NCBI GenBank assembly: GCA_023055425.1 | Contig: JALGPY010000006.1 | Coordinates: forward strand, 91,795,935 to 91,859,934 | Reading direction: 5' to 3' | Length of the DNA: 64,000 nucleotides | Origin: Linanthus parryae | Lineage: Eukaryota > Streptophyta > Magnoliopsida > Ericales > Polemoniaceae | Part shown: positions 1-11,047 of the stretch, piece after piece | Layout: every line of letters begins with the position of its first letter | Position numbering within the stretch: position 1 is the stretch's first letter | Notes under the pieces: generated by a model | What the model was told of the DNA's origin: nothing | Databases searched by the model: none | The model's input: the letters and a program-made list of their open reading frames with translations, nothing else | Program-made: the position numbers and the translations under genes

Positions 1-399
1 CCGGAATTAAGCAATAATTACTGGAAATTAATAAGCAATAATCTAATCAACTAAAAAGATCGAAAATTGCTCCCTACCACTTGGGGTCTCACCACCTATG
101 GCAAAACGTAGGGAAAATTGACCTAAGTCTCCAGAAAAAATTTGGGCTCAAAACAGTGTGTTTAAGGTCGTCAAACTGCCTCGGGAAGTGTGCTAAACAC
201 TAATTAATTAATCTGGAAATTACTAAAATTTTCCGTCGCTCCAAAAATTATGAAAAAATACCCATAAAATAGGAAATTTAATTTGGAGTCCCTAGGAAAA
301 AACCGGACGAAAAATGGCGGCGGGAGGAGGCCGCACGCGCCCTCACGCGCCGCCGCGCGTGGGCGCGTCCGCCTCCGCCACGCGCTGACGTCGGCCCAT

Positions 400-575
400 G
401 TGCCACGTCAGCATGCCACGTGGCATGCCCCGTCAGCACCTATGCTGACGTCAGTTGCCACGTCAGCCCGCCACGTCAGCTGCCACGTCAGCTGCCACGT
501 CATCGCCACGTCAGCCTCTTGCTGACGTGGCACCGCCACGTCATCTGCCACGTCAGCCCTAGGGCCACGTCAGCA
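400..575. repeat. Array of ACGT-core (C/G-box-like) sites
   Basis: The octamer CCACGTCA occurs nine times forward (starts 403, 458, 471, 483, 495, 506, 536, 548, 565) and once reversed (523-530). CCACGTGG lies at 416 and TGACGTCA at 446. Many copies are 11-13 bp apart. TGACGTGG-type octamers are known binding sites of plant bZIP factors; whether these copies are bound is inference. The array lies inside the leader of the minus-strand Copia element. Confidence 0.75.
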
Positions 576-977
576 GCCGCCTCTAGCCCTTGGGCGCGTG
601 CGGCGCGTGGCGGCGCGTGGCCGCGCGTGAAGCCCACGCGCCGCCTTCCCTTGCTCCGATCGCGACGAGAAAATTTTTCCCGTGATCGTCTCTTCGTCCT
701 GATCCCGATTATGTGGTCAAAATCCAATTTTAACAAGTTTTTGAAAACCGTGTTCTAATTATTGGATCTAGCAGTCCAGATTAATACTGTTCCGAAACTT
801 TGAAAAATCATAACTAATTCACCGTAAATCCAAAAAATATAAAATTTATATATCTGGAATCCTCGTGAAAAACCCTACCTAACCATATAGGTTTCGTCTA
901 CTGGTTATGAAATTTCAGAAACGCAATTTTTATAACAGGTTCGGGAACGCTTATCGAGGCACGAAAAGTAAGCCTAT

Positions 978-990
978 GGCTCTGATACCA
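978..990 (-). other. Primer binding site, initiator tRNA-Met type
   Basis: On the minus strand the bases read TGGTATCAGAGCC, the classic Copia primer site complementary to the 3' end of initiator tRNA-Met. It sits one base inside the end of the LTR, which fixes both the orientation and the inner LTR boundary. Confidence 0.8.
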
Positions 991-991
991 A

Positions 992-1471
992 TGAAGGGCA
1001 GGAAGGATCTAACATGCTCAGATCAACAACATGAACTAAAGCGGAATATTCATGTGTTTACCTTGTCTTCCTAAGCTCCTTAGTGCAGCGGATGATCGTT
1101 GTGTTGCTTGCTTTCACGCGCCTACTCCTTGATCTTGCTCCCACCAATCGAGTGCGAATCTCGAGGACGAACACTGATTTCCACACCACGTTCCACCTCC
1201 TTGGATGAAGTTGGAGAGAGACTAGGGTTCTCTACAACTAGTATGAATCTAGACAGAGAGACTTTTCTGTAGGGAATAGCCAATGATATCTTATATCATG
1301 TGTAGGAGGCTACCTCTTTATATAGGCAAAACTTCTCCTAGGTTTGCACATAAACCCCTAGGGTTTGAGCCTTAGCTACTAACCCTTCTAGTTTGTGCAT
1401 TAGTGCAACTAACCCCATAAGGTTATGATAATTGCATTGGGCACCCCACATGGGCGCACCAATTGCTAACA
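992..1471 (-). repeat. 5' LTR of minus-strand Copia element
   Basis: The segment begins TG and ends CA on the plus strand (TGAAGGGCAG to TTGCTAACA), about 480 bp, next to the primer site. On the minus strand a TATA-like TATATAAAGAGG (1312-1323) lies where a retroelement promoter is expected. The partner LTR is outside the window, so the outer boundary rests on the TG..CA rule alone and the target duplication cannot be tested. Confidence 0.65.
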
Positions 1472-2657
1472 GACTGAAATAATGGAACTTTTTGTTGGTT
1501 GCATAGTTTTTTGGTTCTGTCCCGTCTTCCCAATTTTTATGCTTAATTTACTTTTGGTCATTACTTATGCCTAGAGCTGTCGTGCCACCCATTTGTTCAA
1601 CGATTTTTTACTGGTTATATCGGATGTCCCCAGCGGGATTACTTAACTGCTTATATATTAGATAATGTCAGTGTTTATAATTATGTAATTATCTTTTTTC
1701 TACTAAAGCTATGTAAGATTAGATACCTGACAATTTGGGTGGGCGCGGACGGGTTTGAATGGTTATTGCAGAAATTTTCCCCCGATTCAATAAGTACGGG
1801 TTGTAGAATTTTTAGTCCAAACTCAACCATTTGTTACTGATACCCAAACTAAACATGACTTCTCAATTGGGCCTGCCTTGAACCAGTTCAAACTGGCTGT
1901 TAAAACTTAAAAATTCATTTGAAAAAGATTTTGAATTTTGTTAGAAAATTTAAAGATGCGTCATCGAAAAATTAAATTGAAAGCATAACATAATTTGCTA
2001 CAAAATATGAGTAACTTGAAGAAAATAAAATAAAACTAATATGCAGGCTTATATAAATTTAATTTGTGGACGATCTATTTATCTAAAAAAATGTTCTTTT
2101 TCATGTGATATCTGAATCCGATCGGTTCAGCTGTAAATGGTTTTGTAAACTCCTAGATCATTATTAATCAAAGTTAGTTCGAGTTTGCTATTATATAATT
2201 GTAACCAATCAATTAAATAGAATGATCGGGTGCTAAATTCAGTCCAGTTTAGTACGGAACGACATAAGGTGGCCAGTTTAAACGGTTTTGCTCACCCCTA
2301 GGGCTTACATGAGTGTGACGTAAAACAATGAAAAATTATAGTAATGTATTGCATCTCTCTATGCAACTATCAAATTCCAAATACATCATTAATAAAGGAT
2401 GATAAGTCTAGGTTCCTACAAATAAAATGTTGTTATGAAATATGTAATTGATACTAGTGAATATTCATAGTATATTGTATTACCTTATATACCGTATATG
2501 ATTAATTCTTACACTCTATGTAAATGGTGTATTGGTGGAGAATATGAAACACATGAATACAATTCTCGTATTACTACTTGTCTATATTCGTTTTTGTCGC
2601 TACATCATATTCGAGTTCGTAACAAATGTCTCATATTTCCTTCATAGTCATTCAATC
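1472..2657. other. AT-rich stretch without recognised genes
   Basis: No open frame with recognisable protein similarity is present. Apart from the possible hAT-like remnant at 1734-2300, I see only AT-rich unique-looking sequence up to the Sirevirus 5' LTR. Confidence 0.6.
1734..2300. mobile_element. Possible hAT-like non-autonomous remnant
   Basis: The left edge carries TTTGGGTGGGCGCGGACGGG and the right edge, reversed, reads TAGGGGTGAGCAAAACCG; both resemble termini of plant hAT MITEs. The interior of about 570 bp has AT-rich arms with scattered subterminal-like motifs and no coding sequence. I could not find a convincing 8-bp target duplication, so this is tentative. Confidence 0.3.
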
Positions 2658-3856
2658 TGTAAGTTCATAGTTTTCTTCAAAGGCTTGAAACTGGTTTGAA
2701 GACCTTGAAACTGAATAGCATGAACTGGGGGGGGGGGGTATTACTTTTATGGTTTTCTAAACCCTTGCACTTGGTCATTTTGCATTAGATGATGAAAGAC
2801 ATAATTCTGTGATTTAACATGCCTTGATCTCATTATTTGTCTAAGTTATTTTGTAGGAATTGTTAACTCAATCTGTGTATGAAGGTTTAGTAAGTTTCCT
2901 TATTTGACGAGATGCATAAGTGACAATCAATGTCTTCAGATTTAGTGCTATTATTAAGGAAGGTTGTCTGGAAATTCCTTAAACTTGCAGATGTAAGATC
3001 AGATCAAAATCGAGTCAGAAAAGCAAGAAACTAGTCGTTGGAATCAAGCTTTTGAGAGTCAAAGATATGCTGCATATTTTTATGAATTTTTGTGTGAAGC
3101 TTACTATATATTCTGCAGTTCAAATCAGCAGGATAACAACAACAACAAGAGAATAGAGAGAGGTTCACGAACAATGAGCATTACAGAGATTCAAACACTC
3201 TCACATGATTGACAAGATACATTGAAGAAGATCAAACACTCACACAATCAATTCCATTTCTGAAAAGAACACTTCAAGCTTCACAGGCTTACTGGTTTAC
3301 AGTGTTCTTCAATTGATCTTAATTTGTATATCTTTTCTGTTATACTTCTTTATCAATTGTTCTCATGAGTTGTTCAGGAGGAAGAATAGAGCAGGTAGTA
3401 GATAGGTTAAGAAAAGCCACATACTGCACATAGTAAGGCAATTCTTTGGGTCTGATATCTAGGGCTTAGCTTTTGATAAATAGGAAACTTGTTGAAATCC
3501 TGAAGGGATTAGATTCCTCAGGCAGAGATGTAGGTCATTGAGAACTGAAATCCATAAAATCATTGTGTTTTGTGCCTTTACATTTCATTTCTGTACTTGT
3601 CTTGTTAACTGCTTCAAAACAGATTTTTGTTCAATGCCTTGAAAGACTTTTCAAGGCCTTGAAAACGATCAGTTACTTTTTCTCTTTCTGTTTTTATTCA
3701 AAGGCTTGCAACTGAGTTCAAGGCCTTTAATACTTCTAGCTCTTCACACTTTGTTTTAAAACCACACTTTTGACAAAAGTTGTCATACTCTATTCAACCC
3801 CCCCCCCCCTTCTAGAGTATTTGATCATGTATTTGCATACCTACATACAACTTTCA
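2658..3856 (+). repeat. 5' LTR of Sirevirus copy 1
   Basis: The LTR starts TGTAAGTTCATAG and ends ACAACTTTCA, and matches the 3' LTR at 11048-12275 throughout with scattered changes. It contains a G run near 2726, a C run near 3799, and several copies of the TTCAAGGCCTTGAAA-type palindrome (about 2679-2715, 3637-3665, 3699-3727). Confidence 0.85.
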
Positions 3857-3872
3857 ATTGGTATAAGAGCTT
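3857..3872 (+). other. Degenerate primer binding site (tRNA-Met type)
   Basis: Directly after the LTR the sequence reads ATTGGTATAAGAGCTT. It differs from the usual TTGGTATCAGAGC by C to A in the core, so priming would probably be weakened. This supports long inactivity. Confidence 0.75.
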
Positions 3873-3905
3873 GTATCACTGTACAGATCTAACAATCTTG
3901 TGATC

Positions 3906-5740
3906 ATGAGTATTGTAGGTGATGGTGGTTTCTCACAGGGAAGAACTGCTAACAGACCTCCTTTGTTCTATGGAGAAATTTTTGTACACTGGAAGGCCTT
4001 GATGAAGATGTTCAAAATTGATAAAGACTTTTAACTTTGGTCTATCATCCAGAATGGACCTCACACATTCTACACAAAAAATGATGGGATTAGAACTCCC
4101 AAACCTGAGAACCCTCTCTGTACTCCTGAATGATCAGCTTTCGAAGAATTACAGAGCTATGCATCTCTTATATTGTGCTCTGAATGCAGATGAGTTCAAC
4201 AGGATATCCGCTTGCAAGACTACTAAGGAGATATGGGATAAACAGGTGGTTACCTTTGAAGGAGCTAGCCATGTGAATCAAACCACGATCAATATCTTCT
4301 TTAGACATTATGAACTGTTCCAGATGAATGGAGATGAATCCATCAAAGATGTGTTCAAAAGATTTACAGATTTTGTCAACAATTTGAGTCCTTGGGGAAA
4401 GTATTTTACAATGAAGAGAAAGTTAGAAAGATGTTGAGAAGTGTTCCCAAAGCCAAATGGGAAACAAACACCAATGACATTGAAGAAGCTCAAGATTTGT
4501 CGTCCCTCCAACTTGATTATTTACAGGGAAAGCTATTCACACATGAGATCTCCACGAGTGAAGTTGATGGAGAATTACCAGAGAGTGTAAAAAATATGGC
4601 ACTCAAGGAAAATGAGAGTGAACAAACTCAAAGCCTTGAAAAAGAAGAAGATGGTGAAGAAGATCCTATTGCTCTCATTTCAAAGCCTTGACAAGGATTC
4701 TCAAAATGAAGAATAACTTTAGGAAAAAAACTTCACAATAAAAAAATGCAAATCTTCTAGCAGCAAGGGCTACAAAGTTAATCTCTTCCCATGGAAATAG
4801 ATCTAAAGTAATGAATTTCTTTGAATGTGGTGATGCAGGACACTTGATAAGATATTTTCCTCACAAGAAAAGTAAGCACTTTCAAAAGAAGGACACTGAC
4901 AGAAGGAAGAAAGCTCTGGTAGCTTCATGGAGTGACTCTGACTCTTCAAGTGAATCAGAATCTGAAGAAGAACAAGAGAACCATTGTCTTATGGCCAAGC
5001 ATGATGAAAGTTCAGAAAAGAACATTGATGTAATGGTGAACTGTATAATGTTAAAAACTGCAGATGTACTTTCTGAAATTGTGAAAACTTTGCTTTCAAA
5101 TAAAGAAGACTATTAAAATGAAATCAAGTCTTTCAAGGAGAAAGTTCATGAGAAAGAAAAATAGAACTTGAAATTAGTTTGCTAGAACAAGAATCTTGAA
5201 ATTTCTCAGGCAAAGAGTGACAGAGATTTCAAATCTTTTGAAACCAATTCAAAGTCTTGAAAACTCAAGTCAAAAAAGTCGTACCTGAGAACTCCATTCT
5301 TAGTGATACTTTTGTTGCTCTAAATTAATCAGCATGATAAATTCGAGGAACATAAGACTCTCCTGACTAAGAAACTTCAAGACTTTAAGAATGTTATGAC
5401 AAAGCTTGATGGCTCAGAATACAATCTCAACTTGATTTTTGGAGGAAGTTTGCATTCTGTTCACAAAACAGATATTGGGTATAATCAAAACTTTCCAAGA
5501 AATAACAATATCATATTTGTGAAAGCAAGTGGCAGACATTCTCCAAATGTCATTACTGTGGCAAGATTGGTCATGTTAAAATGACCTATCCATTTAGAAA
5601 AAGAGAACCTCATATTATGAGGAATACCTTTCCATTTCAACTCAAGGAACATGTGAGACAGGTTTTGGTTCCTAAAGGGTTCATACCACCTAACATGGTT
5701 GATCCTTAATATGAATCCAAATATAACACTTGGTCTCACA
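3906..5740 (+). pseudogene. gag: Sirevirus gag (decayed)
   Basis: Gag would package the element RNA in virus-like particles. The likely start is the ATG at 3906, which opens a frame that reads HWKALMKMF before the first stop near 4033. The conserved core continues in another frame (about 4130-4390) with AMHLLYCALNADEFNRIS and YELFQMNGDESIKDVF, both Sirevirus-type gag motifs. Two zinc-knuckle remnants follow: ECGDAGHLIRYFP near 4820 (last Cys lost) and CHYCGKIGHVKMTYP near 5547 (last Cys lost). An acidic and serine-rich stretch (4930-5000) separates them. Stops and frameshifts are frequent, so no full-length protein is possible. Confidence 0.8.
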
Positions 5741-5784
5741 ATTGGTTAAGGTAGTGACTGGTATTTTCTGGTTATCACAAAGAG

Positions 5785-7060
5785 AAAAGAGCCGAGATGG
5801 ATTATGGATAGTGGTTGCTTCAGGCACATGAGTGAAAAAAAATCTTTATTTTTTGAACTGAAAGAGAAATCAGAAGGAACAATCACACTTGGTGAAAAAG
5901 GAAAATGCAACATCATAGAAATTGGTAAAGTTGGTAATGGTTCTGAAAATTCTATTTCAGATATTTATCATGTAGAATGTTTGAAGTTTAATTTGCTTAG
6001 GGTATCTCAACTATGTGATAAGGGTAATAAGGTTATTTTTGACAAAGGAAAATGTGTGGTGCAAGATGAAAAATCTAGAAATTGCATTCTCACTGCTTAA
6101 AAAACAAACAATGTTTACTATTTGAATACTTACAAAGTTGCAGGAGAAAGTCTGAAATGTCTTAAGGCTTAAAAAGAGGATTCCCGCTTGGACATAGAAA
6201 GTTTGGACACATCAGGCTGCATACACTGAACAAACTAGTTTCTAAAGACTTGGTTAGAGGATTGCCCTCCATCAATCTCAAATATGAAGAAGTATGCAAG
6301 GCTTGTGCTCAAGGAAAGCAGACAAGAAGCTCATTCAAGACAAATAAATTTGTAAGTACAACTAGACCTATTGAATTGCTTCATATGAATCTGTATGGTC
6401 ATACGAGAGTGCCAACTCCTAAAGGTAAGAAGTACATGCTGGTTATTGTAGATAATTTATCTATATTTACTTGGATTATGTTTCTTATAGAAAAGTCTGA
6501 AGCTTTTATCTGTATAAATAGATGCAGACTTCTACAAAGCCGCATATTGCTTCAATAAGGAGTGATCGTGATCATGGAAGAGAATTTGATCATTTAGAGT
6601 TTGATTTATTTTGTGCCAAATATGGTATTTCTCATAAATTTTCTGCTCCTAGAACTTCTCAACAAAATGGTGTAGCTGAAAGGAAAAACAGGACTCTTGA
6701 GGATATGTCTAGAACAATGCTTTTGGAAAACAAAATGCTGATGTCTTTTTGGGCAGAGACTGTCAACACTGCAAACTATATTTTAAATAGGTGCCTGATT
6801 AGGCCTACTTTGAAGAAGAATCCTTATGAACTTTTCAAAGGAAGAAATCCAAATATTTATTATTTTAAACATCTTGGTTGTACATGTTTTGTTCACAACA
6901 ATGGTAAAGATAAACTTGGCAAGTTTGATACTAGAAGTGATGAAGGTATAATTCTTGGTTATTCCTTGACTAGCAAAGCATATAGGGTTTACAATAAAAG
7001 AATCAAGCTTGTTGAGGAAAGTATACATGTTATTTTTATGAAGGCTATGATGGTTCTTTG
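5785..7060 (+). pseudogene. pol: Sirevirus protease and integrase (decayed)
   Basis: The aspartic protease is marked by WIMDSGCFRHMS (about 5797), the D-S-G active site of Copia proteases. The pre-integrase zinc region follows (HIRLHTLNKLV, then CKACAQGKQ near 6295). The integrase core runs about 6350-7040, with IRSDRDHGREF and the SAPRTSQQNGVAERKNRTLE motif containing the catalytic Glu. The usual RSDHG reads RSDRDHG, an apparent small insertion. At least two frameshifts separate these blocks. The region joins the preceding gag and the following RT in normal Copia order. Confidence 0.8.
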
Positions 7061-7399
7061 AGTAATGGTTTTACAGACTTGAATACGAACAAACATGAGT
7101 CAGAGGATGAAACAGATCCAGACAATGGTTCTAAGAATAACTTGTAGGAAAACAGGAAAAAAAATTCAAAGCCTTGAAACAGGATCTCAAGAAACAAAGA
7201 TGGTAAAACCATTGCAATAAGATCTCCAGTCCTTGAAAGATTCATGGAGAACAAAAACCTTGGACACCAAGAAAGAAGTTCAGATATGTGTCGTCACATC
7301 CAGCAGAAAACATCATTTCTAATCCATCCACTGGTACACAGACAAGATCTCAGTTAAAGAAATTTTGTGCTTTTAATGCTTTTGTGTCTCTTGTGGAGT

Positions 7400-8260
7400 C
7401 TAGAATGTGAAAGAAGCACTACAAGAAGTAGACTGGATCATTGCTATGCAAAGTGAGCTAAATAATTTTGAGAGGAACAAAGTCTGGAACCTAGTTCCTC
7501 CTCCCAAAGATTAATCTGTGATTGGAACAAGGTGGGTATTCAAAAACAAGCTGGATGAAAATGGTAAGGTCATCAGAAACAAGGAAAGACTTGTAGCTCA
7601 AGGCTACAAATAGGAAGAAGGTATAGACTATGAGGATAATTTTTCTCCTTTGGCCAGGTTAGAAGCAATCAGAATATTAATTGCTTTTGCATCTCATATG
7701 AACGTCAAACTTTTTCAAATGGATGTTAAATGTGCTTTTCTAAGTGGTTATATGGAAGAAGAAGTTTATGTTGCTCAACCTCTTGGATTTGAAAATGATA
7801 ATTTTCCCAATTATGTTTATAAGCTTGACAAAGCTCTTTATGGCCTCAGACAAGCTCCAAGAGGTTGGTATGAAAGATTGTCAAAAATCTTACTTGAAAA
7901 TGGTTTCAAACGAGGCTTAGTTGATAAAATACTTTTCATAAAGACTCATGAGAAAGATATTTTTGTACTACATATATATGTTGATGATATTTTGTTTGGT
8001 TCTACTAATGATTCTGTTTCCAAAGATTTCTCAAGTCTTATGAGTAGGGAATTTGAAAATGAGCTTGATGGGAGAGTTAAATTTCTTTCTTGGACTTCAT
8101 GTACCACAAATGAAGAAAGTAATTTTTCTACACCATAGTAAGTACACCAAGGATTTGATGAAAAAGTATAACTTGTCTCAATCTAAGGCTGCTAAAACTC
8201 CCATGAGTTTTACACTATCCTTAGACAAGGATTAAAATGGTAAGAGTGTGAACCAGAAAG
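7400..8260 (+). pseudogene. pol: Sirevirus reverse transcriptase (decayed)
   Basis: The RT domain (RVT_2 type) starts with VIGTRWVFKNK near 7520, continues with QMDVKCAFLSGYMEEEVYV (about 7718-7775) and YGLRQAPRGWYERL, and contains the catalytic YVDDILFGSTND near 7977. The thumb continues in another frame as GELNFFLGLH (8068). A stop interrupts near 7611 and another lies at the end (8233). Substrates would be the element RNA and the tRNA primer. It is inactive as it stands. Confidence 0.85.
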
Positions 8261-8380
8261 AATTCAGAGATATATTCACTTACCCATTTCCATAAGACAT
8301 ATTCACTGCCCTGAGATTAGAATTGGGCATGTTAAATAAGGAAGCATTCGTTTAGGGGGATCAACATGTATATATTTTAT
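8261..8380 (+). pseudogene. Junction of RNase H deletion in Sirevirus copy 1
   Basis: Sirevirus copy 2 (47346-53461) has a complete RNase H region at this place. In copy 1 the sequence jumps from AACCAGAAAGAATTCAGA directly to GATATATTCACT, which in copy 2 is about 577 bases further on (52217 to 52793). TTCAGA is present at both breakpoints in copy 2, consistent with a deletion at short homology. The result is loss of the catalytic DE(D)D region of RNase H. Confidence 0.75.
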
Positions 8381-8794
8381 ATGTGTTTCAATATTTTGGA
8401 AAATCTTTCATACCCTTGAAAAGTTTTCCAAAGCCTTGGAAATTCTATCTGCTGTATTACAGTTTCGGGAAGCCTTAAAATACTTTTCAAATCGTTGACA
8501 ATAAATATATGTACTACATAGTCAATGAATGGATCATCAATGGTGGGTATTATCTCTCTAGATAATTTCCTAACATTTTTTTTACCGTTTAAAAAATAAC
8601 TTTTTAAAATCATTATTGTATTATTTCCTTCCACACGACACACACAGAATTTGAATTTCACACAAACCCTCTTTCTTCCAATATTTGAGAATATTCAGTT
8701 TCCTTTTCAAACTCATACACTTTAGTACTTATCCTCTCTCTTCTTCTTTCGTTTCTATCACTCCTTCCTCTCTCTTCTAAACCTCCGAACCCTA

Positions 8795-10665
8795 ATGGAA
8801 TCATGAAGAAACTCTGAGAGAATCAAGATGCCTTGTGGCTCAAAGAAAAGCTCAGGGAAGAAGAGAAAAGTTGCAGAAGAAGAAGTTTAGGCAATTAGTG
8901 ATGGATCTAGTTCCAGAAATCCTAGTGCACCAAGGCCACCCTCTCCTTCTCCGAAAAAAGCAAGAAAGATAAGGGGAATCATATGCTACTTCTAGCAAGT
9001 AAAATTCAGACCCAACAGATATTTTGAGAAACAGAAAGGTGTTCAAATTGGTAGCCTAAAGAACGTGAAGAAGAACCGTCAGAAATCAAAAAAGGGGAAA
9101 GAGAAGGTCACTGAGAAGGAGATTCAGAAATTAGAGAAAGACAAAGGGAAGGAACTTCAGATCTACTCTGAAAAAAATCTTCTTCTAGTAAGAAAACTCT
9201 TTCTAGCAAGTGGTTTATCAGTCATTATGCAAGAGGGAATTGGTTAGATCGTTTCGATTCTACTCCTATATCTTATTGTAGCATGATCAGTACTAGCATG
9301 TTGAATGGTATGAATCTGAAATGCATGAGTAGATTGGCACAGAGTTCTCTTTGAAAAATCCTTAATCCCTCTGAAGTTTCATACCCTAGGCTTACAAGAC
9401 TCTTCTATCTGAACTTGAAACAAGAGAAAAACCTTGGATTAGACTTTATCTTCTAAGGTGGCTGGCATTAACATGGAGTTAGATCATGCTAAGTTTGCCA
9501 ATGTCTTAGGTTGTCCAAAGAGGTACGATACCGATAGTCACCCTAGCGAGGTTGATTCTTTAAATTTAGCTCAGGAAGAATTCTTTTTGCCTAATGTAGC
9601 TACTACCTCAAAACAGCTGACTCACTCTGTGTTAACTGTTGAACCCAAGATTTTGTTTACCATTCTGATGAGGTGTGTATTACCTAAGGAGTTGCCTGAT
9701 AGGGTACTGTATCTGATGTATCTGATTATGCATGGTTGTGAGATTGATTTTCCATACATTGTGATGGAGCACGTGCTTTACTCTTGCACCAAGCAAAGGA
9801 AACATCCTCTACCCTTTGCCAACCTCCTCTCACTCTTCTTTTAACACCTTGAAATTCCATTTGATAGGGGCGAGACAATTACTACTAGTTTTGGAATGCT
9901 TGATGAAAAGTCTTTTCAAAGGATTGGAACTGTGAAAACCAGTGACAGAGTATGGAAGCTCTACTTTGAATTGTATGTTGAAGAGTTTCAGGGTCAAAAG
10001 TTCCCAAAGCCTAAATCCTTAACTTCTCCATCAACCCTACCCTCTCAATCTCAGGACCAATCCCTTGTTCTTCAAAGCCTAGACTTCATTGAGAATGAAT
10101 TGGATGAATTGAAGGAGGGTCAATATGAGTTGGGTACTGATTTCAGACAGATGAAGTATATGCTTGAAATGTCTTGAAAAGTATCAACTTGATCCATGTG
10201 TAAGAAGAAAGTTCACAAGCTCCAGAAGGGTCAAAGAAGGAAGGATCTATAGCTGAGATATTTGATGACCAAACTACTGAGGATGAAGTTGATGGGAATA
10301 AGGGTACTATACAAGCTGCTGGAGATAAGGATGCAGGGACAAAGCCTACTGAGGTTGAGTAATAGGATGAAGAATACAGTGTAGACTTTGGGTTGCTACT
10401 CAAAGGCTACTGAGGTTGAGGAATAGGATGAAGAAGACAGTGTAGACTTTGGGTTGCTACTCAAAGACTTGAAGAAGAAGAAAATGAAAGCAAAGGTTCC
10501 AGCCATTGTCATTTCAAATGATCTGTTTGAGGGTGATGTTGTGGCTGATGAGCATGGTGAAGAATTTGCACAAGAAGAAGAACAACAAGAGGATGAGGAA
10601 GATGAAGAAGAAAGTGATCAAGACGCAACTGCAGAGATTAAGGGAGCTGAAGACCTAAAACCTTG
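8795..10665 (+). pseudogene. Env-like third ORF region of Sirevirus (decayed)
   Basis: Many Sireviruses carry an extra ORF between pol and the 3' LTR, often called env-like; its function is unknown. The probable start codon is at 8795, because the same start context (ATGGA.TCA.GAAGAA) appears at the equivalent place in copy 2 (53391). Readable parts are a lysine-rich N-terminus (about 8828-8890, 9065-9247), a block of 128 codons at 9458-9841, a 93-codon block at 9896-10174 with a serine-proline linker and predicted helix, and an acidic Glu/Asp-rich tail at 10454-10665. I see no clear signal peptide or fusion motif. Stops divide the region. The assignment is mainly positional. Confidence 0.6.
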
Positions 10666-11047
10666 ATTCTAGCCGTTTCTTTCTATTTTCAAAGCCTTGA
10701 AATCATCCTTCCTCTTTCAGACATTTTCTTTCAGTACTTAAGGTTTCAAAATAATTTAATCCAACATTTTCTTATTTTTTTGATGAAAGTCAAAAAAGAG
10801 GGAGAAATTTAGGAGGATACTTTAGTTCTTATCTGGTTTGGATGTGTGGCAGTTGGTTTGTTGAACTGCTTAGTACTTTGTTTTTTGATTGGTTACTTAG
10901 TTTGATTTTGATTCCGTTCATTATATATGTTGTCATAGATATATGGCTATTGATCTTATACTATTTCTTTATGCTACAAATGTCTATCTTTCGCAGAGAA
11001 ATAGTTAAGATAGAACAGTTGGTTTTGTCTGTCATCAAGGGGGATAT
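10666..11047 (+). other. Non-coding 3' region and polypurine tract of Sirevirus copy 1
   Basis: This T-rich region follows the env-like frame. It ends in AAGGGGGATA (11037-11046), which matches the Sirevirus polypurine tract that primes plus-strand DNA synthesis, directly before the 3' LTR. A 78-codon hydrophobic open frame (10842-11078) crosses into the LTR and looks fortuitous. Confidence 0.65.

Larger units (their letters stand above)
1..991 (-). mobile_element. Copia element, 5' leader (coding part outside window)
   Basis: The sequence reads as the untranslated leader of a minus-strand LTR retrotransposon. The adjoining LTR (992-1471) is followed, on the minus strand, by a tRNA-Met type primer site at 978-990, so the interior runs leftward off the window. 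No gag or pol similarity is visible in these 991 bases. A strongly GC-rich block (about 310-660) contains ACGT-core repeats and open frames on both strands that look like composition artefacts. The Copia assignment rests on the primer site and LTR form only. Confidence 0.6.

Noticed and set aside
400..575. Repeat array resembling a CRISPR
   Set aside because: Repeat units of 8-12 bp with no unique spacers, in plant DNA; it is a tandem or regulatory repeat.
283..758. Overlapping open frames of 78-112 codons on both strands
   Set aside because: They lie in GC-rich tandem repeat of a retroelement leader, translate to low-complexity Arg/His/Ser sequence and show no domain.
8795..10665. A true viral envelope gene
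   Set aside because: No signal peptide, transmembrane anchor or fusion motif is visible; only the position between pol and the 3' LTR supports the env-like label.
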